Positions 27,074 to 35,673 of a DNA stretch of 64,000 nucleotides are shown here, piece by piece. The notes beneath the pieces were generated by a model that was not told the origin of the DNA, made no database searches, and was given only the letters and a program-made list of their open reading frames with translations. Within the stretch, counting starts at the first letter, position 1, and each line of letters starts with the position of its first letter. The stretch lies in NCBI GenBank assembly GCA_902615745.1, contig CACMQB010000004.1, positions 62,001-126,000 of the forward strand, written 5' to 3'. The translations under genes and the position numbers were made by a program. The stretch comes from an uncultured Alphaproteobacteria bacterium. Its GTDB lineage: Bacteria > Pseudomonadota > Alphaproteobacteria > HIMB59 > GCA-002718135.

Positions 27074-28183
27074 ATGAGACAAAACAACTTTTTTTTGATG
27101 CTTTTGAAAGTATTTTTCTTTTCTTCAATTTTAGTTGCAACTTCAGTCGTAAAAGCAGAATTAAAAGTTGTAACTACAATTAAACCACTTCATTCACTAA
27201 TTGCGAATGTAATGGATGGTGTAGGTGAACCAGCACTTTTAATTGAAGGAAGTACTTCTCCCCATAGCTTTACATTAAAACCCTCTCATGCCAAACTTTT
27301 AGAAGAAGCAGATATCATATTCTGGGTTGGTGAAAGTATAGAAACGTTCATGGAGAGACCTCTTGAGTCAATTGTCAAAAATGCAGAAGTTGTAGAGTTC
27401 ATGGAAGTTGAAAGTATTAATAAATTGAAGTTTAGAGAAGAATCGATTTTTGAAGATCACGACGAACATGATGATCATGATGACCATGATGACCATGATG
27501 ATCATGATGACCATGATGACCATGATGACCATGACGAACATGACGAACATGACGAACATGATGAACATGATGACCATGACGAACATGATGAACATGATGA
27601 CCATGATGAACATGATGACCATGACGAACATGATGAACATGATGATCACAGTGGACACGACGATCACGGTCATGCCCATGGTGAATTCGATTCTCATATT
27701 TGGCTAGATCCAATGAATGCTAAAGAAATGGTTCATGAAATTGCTCATGAGTTAGGTGATTTAGATCCAGCAAATAAAAATAAATATGAAGCTAATGCAC
27801 AAGCTACAATTCAAGCACTAGATCAATTAATTAACGATATTGAAAAAGGAATAAATAAAGATGCAAAGTTTGTTGTCTTCCATGATGCTTACCAATACTT
27901 TGAAGAAAGATTTGAAACTAGAGCTGCTGGAGCGCTTACTTTGAATACGGATGTTTTACCCGGTGCTAAACAGATTGCTGATATTCAAGATGTAATTAAG
28001 GATAGAGGAATTAAATGTATCTTTTCTGAACCACAGTTCAATCCAAAGATAATTTCAACCATATCTGAAGACATGAATATCAAAACAGGAGTTTTTGATC
28101 CTCTAGGTGCTAATATTGACTCAAATAAAGATCTGTATTTTAAGTTAATACAAAACTTAGGAGATGAACTTAAAGCTTGTTAG
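27074..28183 (+). CDS. znuA: Zinc ABC transporter substrate-binding protein ZnuA with long His/Asp loop
   Basis: Periplasmic zinc-binding protein, 369 residues. Signal peptide about 1-28. The predicted Zn ligands are H40 (IKPLHSLIA), H208 (FDSHIWLDP), H270 (VVFHDAYQYF) and D342 (GVFDPLGAN). The flexible loop at residues 128-202 is unusually long and regular: HDD/HDE units repeated with 26 histidines in 75 residues. Such loops in ZnuA are thought to capture or chaperone Zn. Transcribed away from znuCB-zur from the shared Zur-box region. Confidence 0.95.
   Translation: MRQNNFFLMLLKVFFFSSILVATSVVKAELKVVTTIKPLHSLIANVMDGVGEPALLIEGSTSPHSFTLKPSHAKLLEEADIIFWVGESIETFMERPLESIVKNAEVVEFMEVESINKLKFREESIFEDHDEHDDHDDHDDHDDHDDHDDHDDHDEHDEHDEHDEHDDHDEHDEHDDHDEHDDHDEHDEHDDHSGHDDHGHAHGEFDSHIWLDPMNAKEMVHEIAHELGDLDPANKNKYEANAQATIQALDQLINDIEKGINKDAKFVVFHDAYQYFEERFETRAAGALTLNTDVLPGAKQIADIQDVIKDRGIKCIFSEPQFNPKIISTISEDMNIKTGVFDPLGANIDSNKDLYFKLIQNLGDELKAC
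27455..27649 (+). repeat. In-gene tandem repeat encoding HDD/HDE units of ZnuA
   Basis: About 21 consecutive nine-base units of the form GA(T/C/A)CATGA(T/C), all in frame, coding for histidine at every third residue (129-192). Near identity of neighbouring units suggests slippage or unequal recombination, so copy number may differ between strains. It also creates long but meaningless open frames on other strands and frames. Confidence 0.9.
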
Positions 28184-28212
28184 AAATATATTTTAAATAT
28201 TAAATTTAAATT

Positions 28213-28237
28213 GAGGGTTTTAACTAACAGCACCCTC
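28213..28237. terminator. Hairpin at the 3' end of the Cys-rich peptide gene and after znuA
   Basis: GAGGGT at 28213-28218 pairs with ACCCTC at 28232-28237 around a 13-base loop. Read leftward, the stop codon of the Cys-rich gene (28224-28226) is in the loop; read rightward, the hairpin is 30 bases after the znuA stop. AT-rich sequence follows on the left. It may stop transcription both ways. Confidence 0.45.
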
Positions 28238-28307
28238 CACCTTCACAAGTACAGCAACAGCTACAACTGCAACCACACTTTGGTGGGTTAGGATTTTGAT
28301 TTTTCAT
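28224..28307 (-). CDS. 27-residue Cys-rich micropeptide, possibly metal-binding
   Basis: A short frame from ATG at 28307, with AGG seven bases upstream as a ribosome site. The peptide opens MKNQNPNPPKCGCSCSCCC and ends TCEGGGCC: nine cysteines in 27 residues, all in the last 17, with no His or aromatic residue. There is no signal peptide. The spacing (CxC, CxC, CCC, CC) is like a metallothionein fragment or metal-cluster peptide. It lies between znuA and a pirin gene. No maturation enzymes are nearby to suggest a modified peptide. I do not recognise a named family; the link to zinc is inference from content and place. Confidence 0.55.
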   Translation of the reverse strand: MKNQNPNPPKCGCSCSCCCTCEGGGCC

Positions 28308-28350
28308 AATGATACCTATATCTATATATGAATAATTTTTAAACAAATTT

Positions 28351-29208
28351 ATGAGAAAAATAATAGAAATTAAAGAGTGTATGAAGACTTTCGAGGGTGA
28401 CGGAATACCTGTAACTAGAGCTTTCCCTGTCCCCGGAATGAGAGAAAATGATCCATTTCTTCTTTTTGATCATTTCGGCCCAATTAATTATGAACCAGGA
28501 GGTGCAACTGGTGTACCAGCACATCCTCATTGTGGATTTGAGGCAATTACTTATATGCTTGGTGGTGAAGTAGAGCATAGAGACTCATTTGGAGGACAAG
28601 CAGAAATTGAAACCGGTGATGTACAATGGATGACAACTGGATCAGGTTTAATTCACTCTGAATTAGTAACAGAAAAATTTAAGAGGAGTGGAGGTGTTAT
28701 GCAAGGATTACAAATTTGGGTAAACCTTCCAAAAAAAAATAAAAAAGTTAAACCTTGGTATCAACATATTAAAAGAATCACTATTCCAACAGTATCTGAA
28801 AATGCAAATATAGAAATTAAAGTTCTTGTGGGTGAAATAAATGGAACCAAATCCAAAGTTCAAACATATTCACCTGTATCAATATTTGATATTCAATTTT
28901 CAAAACCAGATATGACAAAGTTTAATGTTGATAAAGAACAAAATCTTATGATCTATATTATCGATGGTCAATTACAATTTAATGAGGAAGATAAAATCGC
29001 TAATAAAGGTGATATGATTTACTTTGATCAGTCAAGTGATGAGATTCAACTCACGTCAATATCAGAAAAAGGATCCTACCTAGTTTTAGCAGGTAAGCCA
29101 CTTAAAGAACCTGTAGCACGTTATGGTCCTTTTGTGGCAAATTCTGAAGGAGAAATCAAGCAAGCAATGATGGACTATCAAGAAGGAAAGATGGGAAGCT
29201 TAGCTTAA
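28351..29208 (+). CDS. Pirin family protein
   Basis: Bicupin of 285 residues. The N-terminal metal-binding cupin has GVPAHPHCGFEAITYMLGG with EVEHRDSFG, and a following TGSGLIHSELVT; the pirin C-terminal domain ends KPLKEPVARYGPFVANSEGE. Bacterial pirins include quercetinases and redox regulators; the actual role here is unknown. Divergent from the Cys-rich peptide gene, 43 bases apart, and shares TTAA with the trmL stop. Confidence 0.88.
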   Translation: MRKIIEIKECMKTFEGDGIPVTRAFPVPGMRENDPFLLFDHFGPINYEPGGATGVPAHPHCGFEAITYMLGGEVEHRDSFGGQAEIETGDVQWMTTGSGLIHSELVTEKFKRSGGVMQGLQIWVNLPKKNKKVKPWYQHIKRITIPTVSENANIEIKVLVGEINGTKSKVQTYSPVSIFDIQFSKPDMTKFNVDKEQNLMIYIIDGQLQFNEEDKIANKGDMIYFDQSSDEIQLTSISEKGSYLVLAGKPLKEPVARYGPFVANSEGEIKQAMMDYQEGKMGSLA

Positions 29209-29651
29209 GTTAATTGACGTAACATTTCACCAGCTACAATAGCAACTGAACTACTAAGATTAATCGATCTAGGCCCCCTTATCATTGGTATTGTTAATCT
29301 TTCATCGACAGAGCTATGAACAAAATCGGGCGCTCCCGCACTTTCTCTGCCAAATAAAATAATATCATTTGATTGAAATTTATAATCGAAATAACTTTTT
29401 TTACTTTTTGTTGTTAGAAGAACGAGTCGATATGAATTATCTTTTGACCACTCATAAAATTTTTCCCAACTTAAATGTTTTTTTAATTCAAGATAATCAT
29501 AGTAATCCATTGATGCTCTTTTTAATCTCTTATCATCAATCACAAAGCCAGCTGGCTCTATTATATCTACCGGTATTCCAAGACAGGCGCCTAGTCTAAA
29601 AATGTTTCCTGCATTCTGTGGTATGTCGGGTTCAAATAGAGCAATTCTCAT
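29205..29651 (-). CDS. trmL: tRNA (cytidine/uridine-34 2'-O)-methyltransferase TrmL
   Basis: SPOUT methyltransferase of 148 residues acting on the wobble base of leucine tRNAs. Full family pattern: IALFEPDIPQNAGNIFRLGA, IIEPAGF, LLTTKSKKSYFDYKF, ILFGRESAGAP and RGPRSINLSSSVAIVAGEML (knot and SAM site). Divergent from petABC. Confidence 0.92.
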   Translation of the reverse strand: MRIALFEPDIPQNAGNIFRLGACLGIPVDIIEPAGFVIDDKRLKRASMDYYDYLELKKHLSWEKFYEWSKDNSYRLVLLTTKSKKSYFDYKFQSNDIILFGRESAGAPDFVHSSVDERLTIPMIRGPRSINLSSSVAIVAGEMLRQLT

Positions 29652-29679
29652 GTTTTTTTACTATATTATTTTATTACTT

Positions 29680-29688
29680 GCGTCACGC
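29680..29688. promoter_or_regulatory. GC-rich palindrome upstream of petABC
   Basis: GCGTCACGC is a perfect nine-base palindrome inside a short GC-rich patch (29678-29693) in an otherwise AT-only 95-base region between trmL and petA, 59 bases before the petA start. It may be a protein-binding site controlling petABC. No known consensus was matched with confidence. Confidence 0.35.
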
Positions 29689-29746
29689 TGGCACATATTT
29701 AAAAAGTATTTTTTTGAGTAATTAAGATATAAGAAATTCACAATAA

Positions 29747-30274
29747 ATGGCTAAAAAACCCAAAAATAAGAGAAGAGATTTCCTACAACTTAGCACCGTA
29801 ACGCTTGGTGCTGTTGGAACAGCTGCTTTTATATGGCCTTTTCTAAAAAGTATGAGTCCAGCAGAAGACACATTAGCTGCAGGATCAACCGAAGTAGATA
29901 TTAGTGCTATTGAAGAAGGTCAAAGTATAACAATAAAGTGGCGTGGAAAACCTGTGTTCATTAAAAAAAGAACAAAAGATGAGATTAATGCAGCTAAAAT
30001 GGTTCAAGCTTCTGACTTAAGAGATCCACAAGATGATGCAGATAGAGTACAAAAAGAAGAATGGTTAGTTTTAGTGGGAGTATGTACACACTTAGGTTGT
30101 GTTCCACTTGGTCAGAAGGTTTCAGATATGAAAGGTGAGTACGATGGTTGGTACTGCCCATGTCATGGTTCACATTACGATACATCAGGTAGGATAAGAA
30201 AGGGACCAGCACCAAAAAACTTGGACGTTCCGCCCTATACCTTTTTAAATGATAATACTATAAAGATAGGATAA
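29747..30274 (+). CDS. petA: Ubiquinol-cytochrome c reductase Rieske iron-sulfur subunit
   Basis: Rieske 2Fe-2S protein of the bc1 complex, 175 residues. The N-terminus has a twin-arginine-type motif (KRRDFLQLS, residues 7-15) before the membrane anchor. Cluster ligands are in [10 protein letters not shown] and [12 protein letters not shown] (Cys-His pairs, plus the disulfide cysteines). First gene of petABC, one base from petB. Confidence 0.96.
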   Translation: MAKKPKNKRRDFLQLSTVTLGAVGTAAFIWPFLKSMSPAEDTLAAGSTEVDISAIEEGQSITIKWRGKPVFIKKRTKDEINAAKMVQASDLRDPQDDADRVQKEEWLVLVGVCTHLGCVPLGQKVSDMKGEYDGWYCPCHGSHYDTSGRIRKGPAPKNLDVPPYTFLNDNTIKIG

Positions 30275-30275
30275 C

Positions 30276-31568
30276 ATGGATAAGAATAGAAAAGTACATC
30301 AGTTTAAAAACCCTGTCCTAAATTGGATAGAGTTTCGCTTACCAATTATTTCTTATTTCAAAAAAGAATACGGCGATTATCCGATGCCTAAAAATTGTAA
30401 TTATTTTTGGAGTTTTGGTGCATTGGCAACAATTACACTTGTTACAATGATAGTAAGCGGAATTTTTCTTGCGATGAATTACACACCACATACTGATATG
30501 GCATTTGATAGTGTTGAAAGAATAATGCGAGATGTCAATTACGGTTGGTTAATGCGATATATCCATTCCAATGGTGCAGCCTTTTTCTTCATCATAGTTT
30601 ACATTCATATAGTAAGAGCAATGTATTTTGGTTCTTACAAATATCCAAGAGAGCTTAATTGGATTTTAGGTGTATTCATATTTTTATTAATGATGGCAAC
30701 TTCTTTTCTTGGTTACACATTACCGTGGGGACAAATGTCTTATTGGGGAGCTACAGTTATAACAAATTTATTTAGTGCAATTCCATTTATTGGTGAGGGA
30801 TTAAAGACATGGCTTCTTGGTGATTACAATGTTGGAAATGCTACTTTAAACCGTTTCTTTGCTCTTCATTACGTTTTACCATTTGTTATTTTTGGTGTTG
30901 TAGGTTTACATGTTGCTGCAGTTCATGTTCATGGTTCAAATAACCCTGATGGGATTGATATTAAAACTAACAATGACTCAGTGAACTTTTTTCCATATAT
31001 GTTAATTAAAGATACAGTAGCTATGTGTGCTTTTGGTGTTGCTATTTCTGCTGTAATATTCTTTGGACCAAATCTTATGGCTGAAGTTGATAATTATATT
31101 CCAGCAGATCCACTTGTTACTCCAGCTCACATTGTTCCAAACTGGTATCTTGCACCTTTTTATGCAATTTTAAGAGCAGTACCTGATAAATTAGGAGGAG
31201 TTCTCCTAATGTTTGGTGCGATAGTAATTCTCTTTGTTCTACCTTGGCTTGATAGATCAAAAGTGAGAAGCTGTAATTATAGACCAATATATAGGTGGTT
31301 TATGATGGGCTTTTTTGTTAACTTCTTTGCATTAGGCTACGTTGGTATGCTTCCTGCTGAGGGTTTATATCTTTTAATTGCTAGAGTAGGTTTACTTTAC
31401 TACTTTGGTTTTTTCTTTATCATTACACCTTTTGTTGGTTGGATAGAGAAGCCAAGTAAGCTACCGCTCAGTATTAGTGATGTTTATGCTAAAAATATAG
31501 CTCCTAATATTGGTGGAGGAGAAAAAGGAATTCCTTCACCAGCAATGCAAAAAGATACAAATCTATAA
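30276..31568 (+). CDS. petB: Cytochrome b subunit of the bc1 complex
   Basis: Quinol-oxidising membrane core, 430 residues, eight or more hydrophobic helices. Haem ligands: paired His in MRYIHSNGAAFFFIIVYIHI (13 residues between) and ALHYVLPFVIFGVVGLHVAA. The Qo-site motif reads IVPNWYLAPFYAILRAVP: Asn289 replaces the glutamate of PEWY, which is highly conserved and important for proton release. The substitution is read directly from codon AAC at 31140-31142. Coupled between petA and petC. Confidence 0.97.
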   Translation: MDKNRKVHQFKNPVLNWIEFRLPIISYFKKEYGDYPMPKNCNYFWSFGALATITLVTMIVSGIFLAMNYTPHTDMAFDSVERIMRDVNYGWLMRYIHSNGAAFFFIIVYIHIVRAMYFGSYKYPRELNWILGVFIFLLMMATSFLGYTLPWGQMSYWGATVITNLFSAIPFIGEGLKTWLLGDYNVGNATLNRFFALHYVLPFVIFGVVGLHVAAVHVHGSNNPDGIDIKTNNDSVNFFPYMLIKDTVAMCAFGVAISAVIFFGPNLMAEVDNYIPADPLVTPAHIVPNWYLAPFYAILRAVPDKLGGVLLMFGAIVILFVLPWLDRSKVRSCNYRPIYRWFMMGFFVNFFALGYVGMLPAEGLYLLIARVGLLYYFGFFFIITPFVGWIEKPSKLPLSISDVYAKNIAPNIGGGEKGIPSPAMQKDTNL

Positions 31569-32317
31569 TGCGCCTATTACTTATTATTTTTTTATTATTC
31601 TCTTCAAATCTTTTTGCTGCAGAAATGAGTACTGAAAAAATGCCAAAACATGATTGGTCTTTTAAAGGTGTAACGGGAACTTTTGATAGAGCTGCAATTC
31701 AAAGGGGCTATAAAGTTTATAGAGAAGTATGTGCAGGATGTCATTCAATGAAACTTCTGTATTACAGAGATCTTATTGATATTGGTTTTTCCGAGGCTCA
31801 AGTAAAAGTCATTGCTTCTGAATATACTGTATTAGACGGTCCAAATGATGATGGTGAAATGTTTGAAAGACCGGCTAGACCAGCAGACAGATTTGTTAAT
31901 CCATACGCCAATGATAATGAAGCAAGAGCAAATAACAATGGAGCTTACCCTCCAGATTTGAGTGTAATTACAAAAGCTAGAAAATATGGAGTTGATTATA
32001 TTTATAACCTTCTTCTAGGTTATGTTGAACCTCCAAAGGGAATGGAGGTCGGTAATGGGATGTGGTACAATAAATGGATGGCTGGAAATCAAATAGCTAT
32101 GCCAGCACCTATAGCCGATGGAAGTGTAGATTATGATGATGGCACTGATAATAATGCAGAACAGTTATCAGCTGATGTAACACATTTTCTTCACTGGGCT
32201 GCTGAACCAGAAATGGAAGAAAGAAAAAATTTAGGAATCAAAGTAATATTATTCTTTATTATTCTTGGAACAATTGTGTACTTAGCAAAAAATAGACTTT
32301 GGCGAGACGTTACTTAG
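31568..32317 (+). CDS. petC: Cytochrome c1
   Basis: Haem c subunit of bc1, 249 residues. Signal peptide (LLLIIFLLFSSNLFAAE, about 2-18), haem site VCAGCHSMK with CAGCH, the axial Met in GNQIAMPAPIADG, and a C-terminal anchor helix (VILFFIILGTIVYLAKN). Separate from cytochrome b, as in alphaproteobacteria other than fused fbcH types. Shares one base with petB and TTAG with convergent ychF. Confidence 0.96.
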   Translation: MRLLLIIFLLFSSNLFAAEMSTEKMPKHDWSFKGVTGTFDRAAIQRGYKVYREVCAGCHSMKLLYYRDLIDIGFSEAQVKVIASEYTVLDGPNDDGEMFERPARPADRFVNPYANDNEARANNNGAYPPDLSVITKARKYGVDYIYNLLLGYVEPPKGMEVGNGMWYNKWMAGNQIAMPAPIADGSVDYDDGTDNNAEQLSADVTHFLHWAAEPEMEERKNLGIKVILFFIILGTIVYLAKNRLWRDVT

Positions 32318-33414
32318 ACATTAAATAAAAAGTTCATTACATCACCGTCTTTAACGATATAATCTTTACCTTCTTGTCTTAACTTTCCTGAATCTCTACT
32401 TCCAGCATCACCATTATTTTTTATATAGTCATCATAAGAGACAGTCTCTGCTCTAATAAATCCTTTTTCAAAATCAGTGTGAATTTTTCCAGCAGCTTGT
32501 GGTGCAAGTGTTTCTTTTTTTATTGTCCAAGATCTTGTTTCCTTTGGTCCACATGTAAAATAATTTATCAAACCTAAAAGCTCATATCCTGATTTTATAA
32601 CCTTATTCAATGTTGTTTGATCTAAATTAAGTTCCATAAGAAATTCAAGTTTTTCTTCCTCATTATCTAATTCCGCTATTTGTGCTTCTATTGATGCAGA
32701 GATTAAAACTACAGAATGATTATTTTTTTTGGCAAACTCGATGACTTTTTTTGATAACTCGTTTCCAGTATGAATAGATTCTTCATCTACATTACATATG
32801 TACATAGTAGGCTTTAGACTAATTAAGTTAAGACTATTTACAAAGTCAATTTCATTACTAGCAAATTCATCAATTTTTAAGATACTATCATCATCTAGCA
32901 TTTGTAAGATTTTATTTATTATATCGAATTGATGTTTAGCTTCTTTATCATTTGCTTTTAATTTTTTTTCTAAACTAGTTTTTTTATTATTTAAGCTTTC
33001 AAGATCAGCCAATTGTAATTCTAAATTTATTGTTTCAATATCATCTAGTGGATCAATTTTTGATGATACATGAGTAATGTTAGTATCTTCAAAGCATCTA
33101 ACAACATGTGCTATTGCGTCAACTTCCCTAACATGTCCTAAAAATTTATTTCCTAAACCTTCTCCTTGTGAAGCTCCTTTAACTAATCCTGCAATATCAA
33201 CAAAATCCATAAAAGAAGGAATTATTTTTTCACTTTTTCCAATGATTGCAAGTTTATCTAATCTATCATCAGGTACTGCAACTCTTCCTATATTTGGTTC
33301 TATAGTTGCAAATGGATAATTTGCAGCCTCCGCTTTATTTGTTTGGGTAAGAGCATTGAATAAAGTGGATTTACCAACATTTGGCAATCCAACTATCCCA
33401 CACTTAAATCCCAT
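32314..33414 (-). CDS. ychF: Redox-regulated ATPase YchF
   Basis: Obg-related nucleotidase of 366 residues. N-terminus FKCGIVGLPNVGKSTLFNAL (G1), FVDIAGLVKGASQGEGLGNK (G3), the NVDE in place of NKxD (ATP preference), and a C-terminal TGS domain ending DYIVKDGDVMNFLFNV. Universal protein with ribosome association. Two bases from pth, the usual pth-ychF pairing. Confidence 0.96.
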   Translation of the reverse strand: MGFKCGIVGLPNVGKSTLFNALTQTNKAEAANYPFATIEPNIGRVAVPDDRLDKLAIIGKSEKIIPSFMDFVDIAGLVKGASQGEGLGNKFLGHVREVDAIAHVVRCFEDTNITHVSSKIDPLDDIETINLELQLADLESLNNKKTSLEKKLKANDKEAKHQFDIINKILQMLDDDSILKIDEFASNEIDFVNSLNLISLKPTMYICNVDEESIHTGNELSKKVIEFAKKNNHSVVLISASIEAQIAELDNEEEKLEFLMELNLDQTTLNKVIKSGYELLGLINYFTCGPKETRSWTIKKETLAPQAAGKIHTDFEKGFIRAETVSYDDYIKNNGDAGSRDSGKLRQEGKDYIVKDGDVMNFLFNV

Positions 33415-33416
33415 AA

Positions 33417-33977
33417 TTAATTTTGCTCACTTATTTTTGTTAAAAATAGAGGAATATCTGAAAATATTAATTCTATATTTTTAACCATTTTATCAATTTT
33501 CTTATTTATTATTTCTTCTTCTGATTTTGAAAATTTATTTAAAACATAATTTGAAACTAAATCTTTATGCCCAGGATGATCAATTCCAATACGGATTCTA
33601 ATATAATTTTCCCCTATAAATTGGTCAATACTTTCCAATCCATTATGACCTCCGTTTCCACCACCTTGTTTTATTTTTACTTTCGATAATTCTAAATCAA
33701 GGTCATCATGTATAACAAAAGTATGGTCTAGTTTTATTTTATAAAAATTTACAATTTCTGATACAGCTTTTCCAGATAAATTCATGAATGTAAGAGGTTT
33801 TAACACAAAGATTTTTTCATTGTTTATTTGACCTAAATATAATTCTTTTATTTTATCTTCTTTGATTTTATCAAAATTAAAATATGAGATTATATTATCC
33901 ACTAAATGGAAACCTACATTATGTCTGGTATTTTTATAATTTACGCCTGGGTTCCCAAGTCCACAAATTAAAAACAT
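33417..33977 (-). CDS. pth: Peptidyl-tRNA hydrolase
   Basis: Recycles peptidyl-tRNA, 186 residues. MFLICGLGNPGVNYKNTRHN contains the catalytic His region (NTRHNVGF), LKPLTFMNLSGKAV and VIHDDLDLELSKVKIKQGGG carry other active-site residues. Between rplY and ychF as in many proteobacteria. Confidence 0.96.
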   Translation of the reverse strand: MFLICGLGNPGVNYKNTRHNVGFHLVDNIISYFNFDKIKEDKIKELYLGQINNEKIFVLKPLTFMNLSGKAVSEIVNFYKIKLDHTFVIHDDLDLELSKVKIKQGGGNGGHNGLESIDQFIGENYIRIRIGIDHPGHKDLVSNYVLNKFSKSEEEIINKKIDKMVKNIELIFSDIPLFLTKISEQN

Positions 33978-33998
33978 ATAATGAAATATAAAGTAAAT

Positions 33999-34676
33999 TT
34001 ACTTAGATTCTTTATTTTCTTCTTTATTATCTGAAGATTCTTCCTTCTTTTCCTCTGATTTCTCTTCAGCACCTTCTGCTGCACCTTCTTCAGTTGTCTC
34101 TTCAGTTTTAGTTTCAACTTCTACAGTTGGAGGAACTAAAGTAGCTATTACGAAATCTCTATCTGAAATAGTAGGAGAAACTCCCTCAGGTAGTTGAATA
34201 TTACTAATTTTTACTGCATCACCTATTTCACTTTCAATTAAATCAAATTCTAGTTTGCTAGGTATATTATTTGCATTACATGTTAGTTCAACAAGTCTTC
34301 TAACAGTATTTAAAACTCCACCTTTTTTCAAACCAGGACATTTATCTTGATTTAAAAATTCAACAGGAATTTCAACGTTTACTTTTGTATTTTCTTGTAC
34401 TCTTAAAAAATCAAAATGTATAAGTTGATCACTAACAGGGTGATACTGCAATTGTTTAGGAAGTATTTTTTCTTTCTTTCCATCGACATCAAGATCGATA
34501 ATTGTTGAATAAAAAGAACCAGTACCCATTAATTTTTTGAGTATTTTATTTTCTAGAGCAATTTTTTTAGGCTCAGTTCCCTTACCATAAATAATACCAG
34601 GAACTAATCCCTTCATTAAAAGACTATAATTTGAACCAATATCTTTATTTCTTTCTATCGCTTTAAAATCACTCAT
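33999..34676 (-). CDS. rplY: 50S ribosomal protein L25 (CTC/TL5 form)
   Basis: 5S rRNA-binding protein of 225 residues with an N-terminal L25 domain (VPGIIYGKGTEPKKIALENK) and a TL5-type C-terminal beta domain (residues about 95-180). It ends with a 35-residue low-complexity Glu/Lys tail. The long form is usual in alphaproteobacteria. Part of prs-rplY-pth-ychF. Confidence 0.94.
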   Translation of the reverse strand: MSDFKAIERNKDIGSNYSLLMKGLVPGIIYGKGTEPKKIALENKILKKLMGTGSFYSTIIDLDVDGKKEKILPKQLQYHPVSDQLIHFDFLRVQENTKVNVEIPVEFLNQDKCPGLKKGGVLNTVRRLVELTCNANNIPSKLEFDLIESEIGDAVKISNIQLPEGVSPTISDRDFVIATLVPPTVEVETKTEETTEEGAAEGAEEKSEEKKEESSDNKEENKESK

Positions 34677-34690
34677 AAAATAAAAAAAAT

Positions 34691-35626
34691 TTAATCGAAA
34701 AGGGCGGACACTGAAGTATCAGTGTTAATCCTTTTAATCGCATCACCCATTAAAGGAGCAATACTAATATGTCTAATGTTTTTTGTGCTTTTTACCTCTT
34801 TAGAAGGCTCTATTGTATCTGTTAATACCAATTCTTTTATGCTTGAATTTTCAATCTTTTTTAGCGCATCTCCAGATAATACACCATGAACAATATAAGA
34901 ATAAATTTCTTTAGCCCCATTTTTACTCAGAGCTTCAGCAGCATTACATAACGTGCCTGCAGAGTCAGCTATATCATCTAGTAAGATACAAGTTTTATCT
35001 TTTACATCTCCGATGATATTCATTACTTCAGACTCACCAGCTTTTTCTCTTCTTTTATCGGCAATTGCCAGTCCAGCCTCTAATCTTTTAGCAAAAGCTC
35101 TGGCCCTAACAACACCACCAACATCAGGTGAAGCAACAACTAAATCTTTGTTTCCATTAAATCTTTCTTTAACATCATCGATTATCGGTCTTACAGAAAA
35201 AATATTATCTAAAGGAATGTCAAAAAAACCTTGAATTTGACCAGCATGTAAATCCATTGTTAGTACCCTATCAGCACCCGCGGAAGTAATTAAATTTGCT
35301 ACAAGTTTGGCAGTGATTGGTGTTCTAGGCCCAGTCTTTCTATCTTGTCTTGCATATCCATAATATGGGATGACAGCAGTAATCCTTTTTGCTGATCCCC
35401 TCCTTGCAGCATCTATTGTAATTAAAAGTTCCATTAAATGGTCATTAGCCGGATGTGATGTCGATTGAATAATAAACACATCTTCACCTCTAATATTTTC
35501 GTTTATTTCCACAAATATTTCTCTATCATTAAAAGTTCTAACAGAGGCATCTGCTAATGGCACATCAATATGTTTAGAAATTTTTTCTGCTAGGGATTTG
35601 CTACTATTACAGGCGATTATTTTCAT
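34691..35626 (-). CDS. prs: Ribose-phosphate pyrophosphokinase
   Basis: Makes PRPP from ribose-5-phosphate and ATP. The 311 residues contain [66 protein letters not shown] and the PRPP loop [13 protein letters not shown]. First of the prs-rplY-pth-ychF run. Confidence 0.97.
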   Translation of the reverse strand: MKIIACNSSKSLAEKISKHIDVPLADASVRTFNDREIFVEINENIRGEDVFIIQSTSHPANDHLMELLITIDAARRGSAKRITAVIPYYGYARQDRKTGPRTPITAKLVANLITSAGADRVLTMDLHAGQIQGFFDIPLDNIFSVRPIIDDVKERFNGNKDLVVASPDVGGVVRARAFAKRLEAGLAIADKRREKAGESEVMNIIGDVKDKTCILLDDIADSAGTLCNAAEALSKNGAKEIYSYIVHGVLSGDALKKIENSSIKELVLTDTIEPSKEVKSTKNIRHISIAPLMGDAIKRINTDTSVSALFD

Positions 35627-35673
35627 ATAATCAAATTAATTACTATATTAGATTAATAATAGATCAACCAAAA

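Noticed and set aside
27455-27649. CRISPR-like short regular repeats
   Set aside because: Units are nine bases with no spacers and are in frame within znuA.
27368-27713. Several open frames opposite and out of frame with znuA, rich in Met, Ile or His
   Set aside because: They are shadows of the nine-base repeat, which lacks stops in all frames; no ribosome sites and no family resemblance.
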